DNA of 64,000 bases from the NCBI RefSeq assembly GCF_023155275.1, contig NZ_JALMUV010000037.1, positions 22,394 through 86,393 on the forward strand, in the 5' to 3' direction. Position numbers and translations under genes: made by a program. Each line of letters begins with the position of its first letter. The stretch's first letter is position 1. This stretch comes from Streptomyces rhizoryzae. Its GTDB lineage: Bacteria; Actinomycetota; Actinomycetes; Streptomycetales; Streptomycetaceae. Shown piece after piece: positions 51,795 through 59,857 of the stretch. Below the pieces are notes generated by a model that was not told the DNA's origin, did not search any database, and saw only the letters and a program-made list of their open reading frames with translations.

Positions 51795-51958
51795 ACCGCG
51801 CGCCGCGCGGCACCGCCCCGGCCGCCCGGTCAACCCCGTGCCCGTCTGTCACCCGAACGGGCGATCTGCGGCTCCCCGCCGTCCCGGATCGGTGCGTTCC
51901 TGGTCGAAAGCGGCCCGTACCGGGCCGGACCACCGGTGTACCGAGGAAAGGGGTTGTC

Positions 51959-52180
51959 ATGGCGGAGCAGCGGGAACCGGGCGCGGAGCGGGGGCGCGAG
52001 CGCGGCCGGGCGGAGGGCCGGGCCCGGCGCGGACGGCGGGCCCGGGACGAGGAGCGGGCCCGCGACGAGGACCGCGGCACCGGCCCGGCGGCGCAGGAGG
52101 CCCGGGACACCGGCGCGCCCGGGGACCGCGCCCCCGCCGACCGGAGCCTGTTCCCCACCTTCTCGCACCGCGACGACTAG
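51959..52180 (+). CDS. Small highly charged protein
   Basis: 73 aa. It begins MAEQREPGAERGRERGRAEG and continues with Arg/Glu/Asp dipeptide runs, then ends DRSLFPTFSHRDD. No signal peptide, membrane segment or Cys. Start ATG 51959 has a strong Shine-Dalgarno (GAGGAAAGGGG). Expected to be disordered. I do not recognise the family; it could be a small nucleic-acid- or protein-binding factor. The strong RBS and the defined non-repetitive C-terminus argue for a real gene. Confidence 0.55.
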   Translation: MAEQREPGAERGRERGRAEGRARRGRRARDEERARDEDRGTGPAAQEARDTGAPGDRAPADRSLFPTFSHRDD

Positions 52181-52211
52181 GCCGCCCCGCGCACGGCCCC
52201 GGGGCGGCGGC

Positions 52212-52898
52212 TCACAGCGGGGCGGCTGCCCCCGGGGTCAGCCGGCCGTCCAGGACTTCCGCGACCGCGTCCACCGCTTCCAGGTGGGCGCGGTCGTGGG
52301 TGACCAGGACCGTGGCGGTGCCCCGCTCCCGGGTGAGCCCGGCCAGCAGGTCCAGGACCGCGGCGCCCCGCTCGTGGTCCAGGGCGCTGGTCGGCTCGTC
52401 GACCAGCAGCACCGCCGGCTCGTTCATCAGCGCCCGGGCGATGTTGACCCGCTGCCGCTGGCCGCCCGACAGCTGGTGCGGCCGCCGGTCCGCCCGGTCC
52501 GCCAGGCCGACCGCCGCCAGCAGCTCCCGGGCCCGGGCCCGCGCCGCCCGGGGCGGGCGGCCGTCCAGGTGGGCCATCACCTGGAGCTGCTCGGCGGCGG
52601 TCAGCGACGGCAGCAGGTTCGGCTGCTGGAAGACCGTCCCGATGGTGGTTCGGCGCAGCGCCGTCAGCTCGGCGCGGCTCAGCCCCGTGGTGTCCGTGCC
52701 GTCCACCACCACCCGGCCGCGGTCCGGCCGGATCAGCGTGGCGGCGACCGCCAGCAGACTGGACTTGCCGGACCCGGACGGCCCGATCACCGCCGTCAGG
52801 CGGCCCGCCGGCACGGTCAGCGAGACCGCGTCCAGCGCGGTCAGCCGGGTGTCGCCGTCGGGGTAGGTGAGGGTGACGTCGGTCAGTTCGAGGCTCAT
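52212..52898 (-). CDS. ABC transporter ATP-binding protein, LolD/MacB type
   Basis: 228 aa. Walker A is IGPSGSGKSSLLAVAATLI, signature LSGGQRQRVNIARALM, Walker B VLLVDEPTSALD and switch His in VLVTHDRAH. The Q-loop is in TVFQQPNLLPSLTAAEQL. This class works with FtsX-like permeases in export or mechanotransmission. Its start overlaps the permease stop (ATGA), and it faces away from a two-component system that probably controls it. Confidence 0.94.
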   Translation of the reverse strand: MSLELTDVTLTYPDGDTRLTALDAVSLTVPAGRLTAVIGPSGSGKSSLLAVAATLIRPDRGRVVVDGTDTTGLSRAELTALRRTTIGTVFQQPNLLPSLTAAEQLQVMAHLDGRPPRAARARARELLAAVGLADRADRRPHQLSGGQRQRVNIARALMNEPAVLLVDEPTSALDHERGAAVLDLLAGLTRERGTATVLVTHDRAHLEAVDAVAEVLDGRLTPGAAAPL

Positions 52899-53995
52899 CG
52901 GGCACTTCCCAGCGCGGTCAGCGGGTCGACGGAGGTGATGCGGCGGATGGACAGCGCGGCGCCCACGGCACCCAGCGCGATCATGATCAGGGCCGGCAGC
53001 AGCACGGTGGACGGGTCCAGTACGAACGGCACGGTGCCGCCCACCGCCGCGCCCACCCCGGCCGCCACCGCCGTGCCCAGACCCGTCCCGGCCGCCAGCA
53101 GCACCACGGCCTGGCCGAGCGCGTCCCGCAGCAGGTAGCGGGTGGACGCGCCGAGCGCCTTGAGCACCGCCACGTCACCGCTGCGCTGGATCGTCCAGAC
53201 CGTGAAGAACGCCCCGATCACCAGCGCCGAGATCGCGAACAGGAAGCCCCGCATCAGCTGGAGCGAGCCGTTCTCGGCGCTGTACGAGCCGATCGCCTGG
53301 AGGGCGTCGGCGGCGGCCACCGTACGGGTGCCGAGCCGGCGGTCGGCGGCGGCCAGCGCGTCCGTCCCGGTGGTGGACAGGGCGACGACGGTCGCGCCCG
53401 GCGCGTCCGCGCCGCCCGCGCTCCCGGGGAGCCGGTGCCAGTCGGCCAGCGAGGCCCACACCACGGGGGTGTGGCTGTACATCGCCGCGCCCGTCACCGC
53501 CGCCACCTCGACGGTGCGGCCGCCCAGCGCGACGCGGTCCCCGGTCCGCACGCCGAGCGTGGCGGCGGCCTTCTCCGACAGCGCCACCGCGCCGTCCCGC
53601 ACCGCCCCGGCGGCGGGCGCCAGGTGCGACCCGGGCCGCACCCCGAACACCGACACCGCCGCGGTCCGCCCGCCGGCCCCCTCGGTCTTCGTGGTCGTGA
53701 TGCCCAGCGGGTCGGCGCTGCGCACGCCCGGCACCCGGGCCCACTCCCGCACCGTGCGCTCCGGCAGCCGGGAGTCGCCGAACGACGGCTTGCCGTCCCC
53801 GGCCGGGGCGGCGAACACCAGGTGGTCGGCGGGGAGCGCGGTGATCGCCGAGGTGTTCTCCCGGCCCAGGCCCGCGGTCAGGCCGGACAGCAGCCCCACC
53901 AGCACCGTGATCAGTGTGACGACGGTCCCCATCAGGGCGAACCGCCCCTTGGCGAATCTCAGGTCTCTCCAGGCGACGAACACCGGCGCGGCCAT
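52895..53995 (-). CDS. FtsX-like ABC transporter permease
   Basis: 366 aa with the MacB/FtsX layout: one N-terminal transmembrane helix (FALMGTVVTLITVLVGLLSGL), a large extracellular domain (about 45-240), then three C-terminal helices (GFLFAISALVIGAFFTVW, ALGQAVVLLAAGTGLGTAVAAGVGAA, VLLPALIMIALGAVGAAL). IQRSGDVAVLKALGAS is the conserved cytoplasmic loop that contacts the ATPase. Coupled to the ATPase by a 4-nt overlap; divergent from the histidine kinase gene. Confidence 0.92.
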   Translation of the reverse strand: MAAPVFVAWRDLRFAKGRFALMGTVVTLITVLVGLLSGLTAGLGRENTSAITALPADHLVFAAPAGDGKPSFGDSRLPERTVREWARVPGVRSADPLGITTTKTEGAGGRTAAVSVFGVRPGSHLAPAAGAVRDGAVALSEKAAATLGVRTGDRVALGGRTVEVAAVTGAAMYSHTPVVWASLADWHRLPGSAGGADAPGATVVALSTTGTDALAAADRRLGTRTVAAADALQAIGSYSAENGSLQLMRGFLFAISALVIGAFFTVWTIQRSGDVAVLKALGASTRYLLRDALGQAVVLLAAGTGLGTAVAAGVGAAVGGTVPFVLDPSTVLLPALIMIALGAVGAALSIRRITSVDPLTALGSAR

Positions 53996-54187
53996 CCTCG
54001 GCTCGGTACCGGGCCCGGTGCCCGGCGGCTGGTCTCCACCGTCGCCCGCGGCGGCCCCCCGGGGCATCGCGCCCGGGAGTGGTTCCGCGCGGCCGAAGGA
54101 TGCGGTCCGGCGGCCGCCTTTCGGACGCCCGCCCTCCACCTTTCGATGGATGCCGCGGCCGGGACCGGCCCGTAGCCTTGAGGGGCC

Positions 54188-55435
54188 GTGACCGAAGAAG
54201 CCAGGACCGACCACTCCCTCACCCCCGTCCTGCGCGCGCTGCGCCTGTGCCTCCACCTGATGGTGGCCGCGCTGCTCGCGCTCGCCGCCGTCCGCGCGGT
54301 GGCCGGCGGCGCGCCCGCGGTCCCCGCCGTGCTCGCCACCGCCGCGGTCCTGCTGGCCCTCTACGTCCTGGGGCCCTTCCTGCCCCGGGTGCGCAGCTCC
54401 GCCCGCGCCGCCGCGCTCTGGCTCGCCGCGGTGGCCGCCGTCTGGCTGGTGCTGCTGGCCCTCACCCCGGACGGCGTCTGGCTGGCCTTCCCGCTCTTCT
54501 TCGTCCAGCTGCACCTGCTGCCGCTGCGCGCGGCGCTGCCCGCCGTCGCGGTCAGCACGGCCCTGGCCATCGCCGGTTTCGCCTGGCACACCGGCGCGCT
54601 CAGCGCCGGCACGGTCATCGGCCCGGCCCTGGGCGCCGCCGTCGCGGTCGCCGTGGTCCTCGGCTACCAGGCCCTCTACCGCGAGAGCGAGCAGCGCCGC
54701 CGCCTCATCGAGGAGCTGACCGCGGCCCGCAGCGAACTGGCCGCCGCCGAGCGCGCCGCCGGCGTCCTGGCCGAACGGGAGCGGCTGGCCCGCGAGATCC
54801 ACGACACCCTCGCCCAGGGCCTGTCCAGCATCCAGCTGCTCCTGCGGGCCGCCGAGCGCGCCGTACCGGAGCGGCCCCAGACCGCGCTCGGCCACATCCG
54901 CCAGGCCCGCACCGCCGCCGTCGACAACCTCGCCGAGGCCCGCCGCTTCGTCCGCGCCCTCAGCCCGCCCGATCTGGACGCCGGGTCGCTGCCGGCCGCC
55001 CTGGAGCGGCTGTGCGCCGCCACCGCCCGCACCTCCGGGCTCGCCGTGCACTGCCAGGTCTCCGGCGCCCCCGCCCCGCTCCCCACCCCGCACGAGGTCG
55101 CCCTGCTGCGCATCGCCCAGTCCGCGCTGGCCAACACCGTCCGGCACGCCGCCGCCCGCCGCGTCGAGCTGACCTTGAGCTACATGGACACCGAGGTGGC
55201 CCTGGACGTCGTCGACGACGGCCGCGGGTTCGTGCCCGCCGAGGTGCCCCCGCCCGGCTCCGCGGCGGCCGGCGGCTCCGGCTTCGGGCTGGCCGCGATG
55301 CGCGCCCGGGCCCGCGCCCTCCAGGGCACCCTGGCCGTGGAGTCCGCCCCCGGGGAGGGCACCGCCCTCGCCGTCACGCTGCCCTGCCCCGATCCGACCG
55401 CCGTCCCCCCTACCGACCGGGAAGCCGCCCCGTGA
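54188..55435 (+). CDS. NarL-type sensor histidine kinase
   Basis: 415 aa. About six hydrophobic segments fill residues 15-165 with almost no extracellular loop, so it probably senses a membrane signal. The HisKA_3 phosphorylation site is H in LAREIHDTLAQGLSSIQLLL. The HATPase motifs are ALANTVRHAAARRVELTL (N box), DVVDDGRGFVP (G1) and GSGFGLAAMRARA (G2). GTG 54188 follows GAGGGG. The stop overlaps the response regulator start (GTGA). It is divergent from the FtsX-type ABC exporter, an arrangement typical of envelope-stress or antibiotic-export control. Confidence 0.94.
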   Translation: MTEEARTDHSLTPVLRALRLCLHLMVAALLALAAVRAVAGGAPAVPAVLATAAVLLALYVLGPFLPRVRSSARAAALWLAAVAAVWLVLLALTPDGVWLAFPLFFVQLHLLPLRAALPAVAVSTALAIAGFAWHTGALSAGTVIGPALGAAVAVAVVLGYQALYRESEQRRRLIEELTAARSELAAAERAAGVLAERERLAREIHDTLAQGLSSIQLLLRAAERAVPERPQTALGHIRQARTAAVDNLAEARRFVRALSPPDLDAGSLPAALERLCAATARTSGLAVHCQVSGAPAPLPTPHEVALLRIAQSALANTVRHAAARRVELTLSYMDTEVALDVVDDGRGFVPAEVPPPGSAAAGGSGFGLAAMRARARALQGTLAVESAPGEGTALAVTLPCPDPTAVPPTDREAAP

Positions 55436-56073
55436 CCGCACCCGCCGCCCCCGTCCGGCTGCTGCTCGCCGACGACCACCCCGTCGTACGGGCCGGCCTG
55501 CGCGCCGTCCTGGAGACCGAGCCGGACTTCGAGATCGCCGCCGACGTCCCGACCGCCGAGGAGGCGGTGGCGCTGGCCGCCCGGCTGGACGTCGACGTGG
55601 TCCTCATGGACCTCCAGTTCGGCGGCCGGATGCTGGGCTCGCGGGCCACCGCCGAGATCACCGCCCGCCCCGGCGCGCCCCGGGTGCTGATCCTGACCAC
55701 CTACGACAGCGACGCCGACATCCTCGCCGCCATCGAGGCCGGCGCCACCGGCTACCTCCTCAAGGACGCCCCGCCGGACGAGCTGGCCGCCGCGGTGCGG
55801 TCCGCCGCGGCCGGGAAGTCCGCGCTCGCCCCCGCCGTCGCACTGCGCCTGATGGACCGGATGCGGACGCCCGCCACCGCGCTGTCCCGCCGCGAGACGG
55901 AGGTCCTCCAGCTCGTCGCCGACGGGCTGTCCAACGCGGCGATCAGCAAGCGCCTCTTCCTCAGCCAGGCGACCGTGAAGTCCCACCTCGTCCACATCTA
56001 TTCCAAGCTGGGGGTGGATTCCCGCACCGCCGCGGTCGCCGCCGCCACCGCCCGGGGCCTGATCCGCCGCTGA
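55432..56073 (+). CDS. NarL/LuxR-type response regulator
   Basis: 213 aa. The receiver domain has the acidic pair in LLLADDHPVV, the phospho-acceptor Asp in VVLMDLQFGG, Thr in LILTTYDSD and Lys in GYLLKDAPP, so it looks fully functional. The C-terminal GerE HTH is ALSRRETEVLQLVADGLSNAAISKRLFLSQATVKSHLVHI. It is the cognate partner of the kinase it overlaps and the likely regulator of the divergent ABC exporter. Confidence 0.95.
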   Translation: MTAPAAPVRLLLADDHPVVRAGLRAVLETEPDFEIAADVPTAEEAVALAARLDVDVVLMDLQFGGRMLGSRATAEITARPGAPRVLILTTYDSDADILAAIEAGATGYLLKDAPPDELAAAVRSAAAGKSALAPAVALRLMDRMRTPATALSRRETEVLQLVADGLSNAAISKRLFLSQATVKSHLVHIYSKLGVDSRTAAVAAATARGLIRR

Positions 56074-56230
56074 ACCGCCGCACCGCACGCCGCACGGGCC
56101 CGTGGCGGGGCGCTGTCGGTGCCGGGTGCGAGAATCGTCCGCAGCACGAGGGACGGCGGTCCGGCGTACGGGCGCCCCCGCGCCCCCGCGCGACCCGCAC
56201 GCCACGCTCGACGATCAGGGAGACCCGCTC

Positions 56231-57631
56231 ATGGCACCCGCCATCCCAGCCTCGATGGAACGGCCGCACTTCATCGGCATCGGCGGCGCCGGCATGTCGG
56301 GCATCGCCAAGATCCTCGCCCAGCGCGGCGCCCGGGTGGCGGGCAGCGACGCCAAGGACTCCGCGACCGCCCGCGCCCTGCGCGAGCTCGGCGCCACCGT
56401 CCACCTCGGCCACGCCGCCGGGCACCTGGCAGAGGACGCCACCAGCGTCGTGGTCTCCTCCGCGATCCGTGCCGACAACCCCGAGCTGGCCGCCGCCCGG
56501 GAGCGCGGCCTCCCCGTCGTCCACCGCTCCGACGCCCTCGCCGCCCTCATGGACGGCCTGCGCCCGATCGCCGTCGCCGGCACCCACGGCAAGACCACCA
56601 CCACGTCCATGCTCGCCGTCTCCCTCGGCGCGCTGGGCCTGAAGCCGTCCTACGCCATCGGCGGCGACCTCGACGCCCCCGGATCGAACGCCGAGCACGG
56701 CACCGGCCAGATCTTCGTCGCCGAGGCCGACGAGAGCGACCGCAGCTTCCACAAGTACGCCCCCGAGGTCGCCATCGTCCTCAACGTCGAGCTGGACCAC
56801 CACGCCAACTACGCCTCGATGGACGAGATCTACGCCTCCTTCGAGACCTTCGCCGGCCGCATCCGCCCCGGCGGCACCCTGGTCATCGCCGCCGACCACC
56901 CCGGCGCCCGCGAGCTGACCGCCCGGCTGGACCGCGACGACATCGAGATCGTCACCTACGGCGAGTCCAAGGACGCCGACGTCCGCATCCTCCAGATCAC
57001 CCCGCACGGTCTGACCAGCGACGTCACCGTCACCCTCACCAGCGGCAAGATCCTCACCTTCACCGTCTCGGTGCCCGGCCGGCACTACGCCCACAACGCC
57101 GTCGCCGCCCTGGCCGCCGGCGTCGCCCTCGACCTCCCGCCGCACCAGCTCGCCGACGCCCTCGGCAAGTACACCGGCGTCAAGCGCCGCCTCCAGCTCA
57201 AGGGCGAGGCCGCCGGCGTGCAGGTCATCGACTCCTACGCCCACCACCCCACCGAGATGACCGCCGACCTGGAGGCGATCCGCGGCGCCACCGCGGAGAC
57301 CGGCGGCCGGATCCTGGTCGTCTTCCAGCCGCACCTGTACTCCCGCACCCAGGAGCTGGGCACCGAGATGGGCCAGGCCCTCGCCCTCGCCGACGCCTCC
57401 GTCGTCCTGGACATCTACCCGGCCCGCGAGGACCCGCTGCCGGGCGTCACCAGCGCCCTGATCACCGACGCCGCCCGCGCCGCCGGGGCCCGGGTCACCC
57501 CCGAGTCCGACCCGGGCGCGGTTCCGGACCTCATCGCCGGAATGACCCGCCCCGGCGACCTTGTTCTCACCATGGGCGCGGGCGATGTGACCGACCTCGG
57601 CCCCGCCATCCTGTCCCGCCTGGGCGCATGA
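56231..57631 (+). CDS. murC: UDP-N-acetylmuramate--L-alanine ligase
   Basis: 466 aa. It joins L-Ala to UDP-MurNAc in peptidoglycan precursor synthesis. The N-terminal Rossmann motif is FIGIGGAGMSGIAKILAQRG, the ATP-binding P-loop IAVAGTHGKTTTTSMLAV, with VAEADESDRSF and NVELDHHANY for Mg and substrate, the ligase motif SYAHHPTEMTADLEAIR, and VVFQPHLYSRTQEL. ATG 56231 follows AGGGAG; upstream codons are not conserved. It lies outside the dcw cluster, as in S. coelicolor (SCO6060 from memory). msrB follows 15 bp later. Confidence 0.96.
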   Translation: MAPAIPASMERPHFIGIGGAGMSGIAKILAQRGARVAGSDAKDSATARALRELGATVHLGHAAGHLAEDATSVVVSSAIRADNPELAAARERGLPVVHRSDALAALMDGLRPIAVAGTHGKTTTTSMLAVSLGALGLKPSYAIGGDLDAPGSNAEHGTGQIFVAEADESDRSFHKYAPEVAIVLNVELDHHANYASMDEIYASFETFAGRIRPGGTLVIAADHPGARELTARLDRDDIEIVTYGESKDADVRILQITPHGLTSDVTVTLTSGKILTFTVSVPGRHYAHNAVAALAAGVALDLPPHQLADALGKYTGVKRRLQLKGEAAGVQVIDSYAHHPTEMTADLEAIRGATAETGGRILVVFQPHLYSRTQELGTEMGQALALADASVVLDIYPAREDPLPGVTSALITDAARAAGARVTPESDPGAVPDLIAGMTRPGDLVLTMGAGDVTDLGPAILSRLGA

Positions 57632-57646
57632 GCTGAGGAGGCCCCC

Positions 57647-58054
57647 ATGCCGTACGAGATCGACAAGCCCGACGAGGAGTGGCGCGCCGAGCTGAGCCCG
57701 GCCGAGTACCAGGTCCTCCGCCAGGGCGGCACCGAGCCCGCCTTCCGCGGCGAGTACACCGACACCAGGACCGCCGGGGTCTACTCCTGCCGCGCCTGCG
57801 GCGCCGAGCTGTTCCGCTCCGACACCAAGTTCGAGAGCCACTGCGGCTGGCCGTCCTTCTACGACCCCAAGGACAGCGGAGCCGTCGAGCTGCTGGAGGA
57901 CCGCAGCCACGGCATGGTCCGCACCGAGGTCCGCTGCGCCCGCTGCGGCTCCCACCTCGGCCACGTCTTCGCGGGCGAGGGCTACCCGACCCCCACCGAC
58001 CAGCGGTACTGCATCAACTCGATCTCCCTCCGGCTGACCCCGGACGAGGGCTGA
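57647..58054 (+). CDS. msrB: Peptide-methionine (R)-S-oxide reductase
   Basis: 135 aa. It repairs methionine-R-sulfoxide in proteins. The zinc Cys pairs are CRACGAELF and CARCGSHLGHVF, FESHCGWPSFYDP is the family motif, and the catalytic Cys lies in RYCINSISLRL. GAGGAGG precedes the ATG. It sits in one transcript with murC, and a very long hairpin ends the unit. Confidence 0.96.
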   Translation: MPYEIDKPDEEWRAELSPAEYQVLRQGGTEPAFRGEYTDTRTAGVYSCRACGAELFRSDTKFESHCGWPSFYDPKDSGAVELLEDRSHGMVRTEVRCARCGSHLGHVFAGEGYPTPTDQRYCINSISLRLTPDEG

Positions 58055-58097
58055 GCCCGGACGAGGACTGAGCCCGCCGGGAGGCGGCGCAGGCCCG

Positions 58098-58150
58098 CCC
58101 GCGCACGGCGACGGCACCCGAGCCCCTCGGGTGCCGTCGCCGTGCGCGGG
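58098..58150. terminator. 25-bp perfect terminator hairpin between msrB and the PPTase gene
   Basis: The arms 58098-58122 and 58126-58150 are exactly complementary over 25 bp with a CCC loop, an unusually long perfect stem. It lies between convergent genes and should work in both directions. Confidence 0.9.
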
Positions 58151-58178
58151 CACCGGGGCGGCCGCCCCGGCAAAGACC

Positions 58179-58835
58179 TCACACCGGCACCGTCACCGCC
58201 GTCATCACCAGCCCCGAACCGATCAGCCAGCGGCCGGCGAACTCGGTGAGCGTGCGGCCGGCCACCTCCGGGCCGGGGACGAGGAGCCGGGCGGTGAAGG
58301 TGGCGTCGGTCGGGTCGAGGGTGAGGTGGGCGTCCTCGAAGCCCAGCCAGCGGCCGGTGAGCGGGTACCACGCCTTGTAGACGCTCTCCTTGGCGCTGAA
58401 CACCAGCCGGTCCCAGCAGATCTCCGGCTGGTGCGCGGCGAGCCGGGTCAGCTGGGCGCGCTCCTCGGGGAGCGTGACGAGGTCCAGGACGCCGGGGTCG
58501 TCGATGGGCGCGTGCGGCTCGGCGTCCACCCCGAGGGAGCGGACGTCCGTCGTCCGGGCCACCGCGGCGCCGCGGTAGCCCGTGCAGTGGGTCATCGCGC
58601 CGGCGATCCCGGCCGGCCACTGCGGGGCCCGCCCGGGCCCGGGCAGCACCGGCCCCGGCGCGATGCCGAACGCGGACAGGGCCCGGCGGGCGCAGTTGCG
58701 GACCGTCCCGAACTCCCGCTGCCGGCGCGGCACCGCCTTCGCCACCAGCGCGAACTCCTGCGGGTGCATCTCCTCGACGGGGTCGTCGGCGAAGGACTCG
58801 GCGGTGGCCACCGGCGCGGGCAGCAGCTTCTCCAT
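58179..58835 (-). CDS. 4'-phosphopantetheinyl transferase (EntD/Sfp superfamily)
   Basis: 218 aa. It transfers phosphopantetheine from CoA to carrier proteins of secondary metabolism or siderophore synthases. Conserved parts are GIAGAMTHCTGYRGAAVA, the metal-binding DVRSLGVDAEPHAPI (D/E pair) and FSAKESVYKAWYPLTGRWLGF with the Glu-Lys pair. This is the EntD-type single-domain layout. Its ATG shares a base with the metallophosphoesterase stop, so the pair is an operon; I recall the same pair elsewhere in Streptomyces. Confidence 0.93.
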   Translation of the reverse strand: MEKLLPAPVATAESFADDPVEEMHPQEFALVAKAVPRRQREFGTVRNCARRALSAFGIAPGPVLPGPGRAPQWPAGIAGAMTHCTGYRGAAVARTTDVRSLGVDAEPHAPIDDPGVLDLVTLPEERAQLTRLAAHQPEICWDRLVFSAKESVYKAWYPLTGRWLGFEDAHLTLDPTDATFTARLLVPGPEVAGRTLTEFAGRWLIGSGLVMTAVTVPV

Positions 58836-59752
58836 CACGCGGGCACTCCGGTGGTCGCGACGGGCAGGATCTGGACCGGGCGGCCGGGGGAGCCGGAGCG
58901 TCGCCGCCATTCGCGAGGGTAGCCGAGCGACACCTCCTGGTGGGGCACTCCCTCCCAGTGGATCAGCCGCGGGATGTGCAGGTGCCCGTAGACCACCGTG
59001 GCCGCGCGGAACCGGCGCGGCCAGTGGGCGGTGGCCTCCGTCCCGCACCACAGGGCGAACTCCGGGTACCACAGCGGACGGGTGGGTTCGCGGACCAGCG
59101 GCCAGTGGTTGACCAGGACGGTGGGCAGGTCCGCCGGGAGCGCCGCGAGCCGCTCCTCGGTCTGGGCCACCCGGGCCCGGCACCACGCCTCCCGGCTCGG
59201 GTACGGGTCGGGGTGCAGGAAGTACTCGTCGGTGCAGACGATGCCCGCCTTCTCGGCGATCTCCAGCGCCTCCTCCTTGGAACCGGCGCCCGGCATCCGG
59301 AAGGAGTAGTCGTAGAGGACGAACAGCGGCGCGATGACGGCCGGGCCGCCGGCGCCCTCCCAGACCGGATAGGGGTCCTCGGGGGTCACCACGCCCAGCT
59401 CCCGGCACATCGCCACCAGGTACTCGTAGCGGGCCACCCCGCGCAGCTGCACCGGGTCCTTGGCCGGGGTCCACAGCTCGTGGTTGCCCGGCACCCACAC
59501 CACCTTGGCGAACCGGCCGCTCAGCAGGGTCAGCGCCCAGCGGATGTCCTCGGCGTTCTCCCCGACGTCCCCGGCGACCAGCAGCCAGTCGTCGTCGGAC
59601 TCGGGGGTGAGCCGCTCGACGATGTCGCGGTTCTCCTCGTACCGGACGTGCAGATCGCTGACGGCCACCAGCCGGCCCCCGCGCGAGGCGGGGGCCGGGG
59701 CGGCGGTGGCGTGTTCGGCGCCGGGGGCGAAGGTGCGGATCTCGTAGGTCAC
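58835..59752 (-). CDS. Calcineurin-like metallophosphoesterase
   Basis: 305 aa. Metal-site motifs are in order: VAVSDLHVRYEEN (D-x-H), LLVAGDVGENAED (GD), VWVPGNHELWT (GNHE), VLVNHWPLVREP (H) and VVYGHLHIPR (GH-x-H). The dinuclear active site is complete. Substrate unknown. GTG 59752 begins at the first residues of similarity; GAGG nearly touches the start. It is coupled to the PPTase downstream, so a role in CoA or carrier-protein turnover is conceivable but inferred. Confidence 0.92.
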   Translation of the reverse strand: MTYEIRTFAPGAEHATAAPAPASRGGRLVAVSDLHVRYEENRDIVERLTPESDDDWLLVAGDVGENAEDIRWALTLLSGRFAKVVWVPGNHELWTPAKDPVQLRGVARYEYLVAMCRELGVVTPEDPYPVWEGAGGPAVIAPLFVLYDYSFRMPGAGSKEEALEIAEKAGIVCTDEYFLHPDPYPSREAWCRARVAQTEERLAALPADLPTVLVNHWPLVREPTRPLWYPEFALWCGTEATAHWPRRFRAATVVYGHLHIPRLIHWEGVPHQEVSLGYPREWRRRSGSPGRPVQILPVATTGVPA

Positions 59753-59857
59753 CTCAGCAGTAAAGACGGTGACGGGGGGAGAGTGAAGCGCCTTCTGTGA
59801 CGGGGGTGTTGTGCCGCGCGGCGGCCGGGCGCCGCGCCGGGGCGGTCCGGGTGCCGG

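Noticed and set aside
58179..58835. PPTase as a marker of a local biosynthetic gene cluster
   Set aside because: No carrier-protein, PKS or NRPS genes are nearby; it is a stand-alone housekeeping-type PPTase paired with a phosphoesterase.
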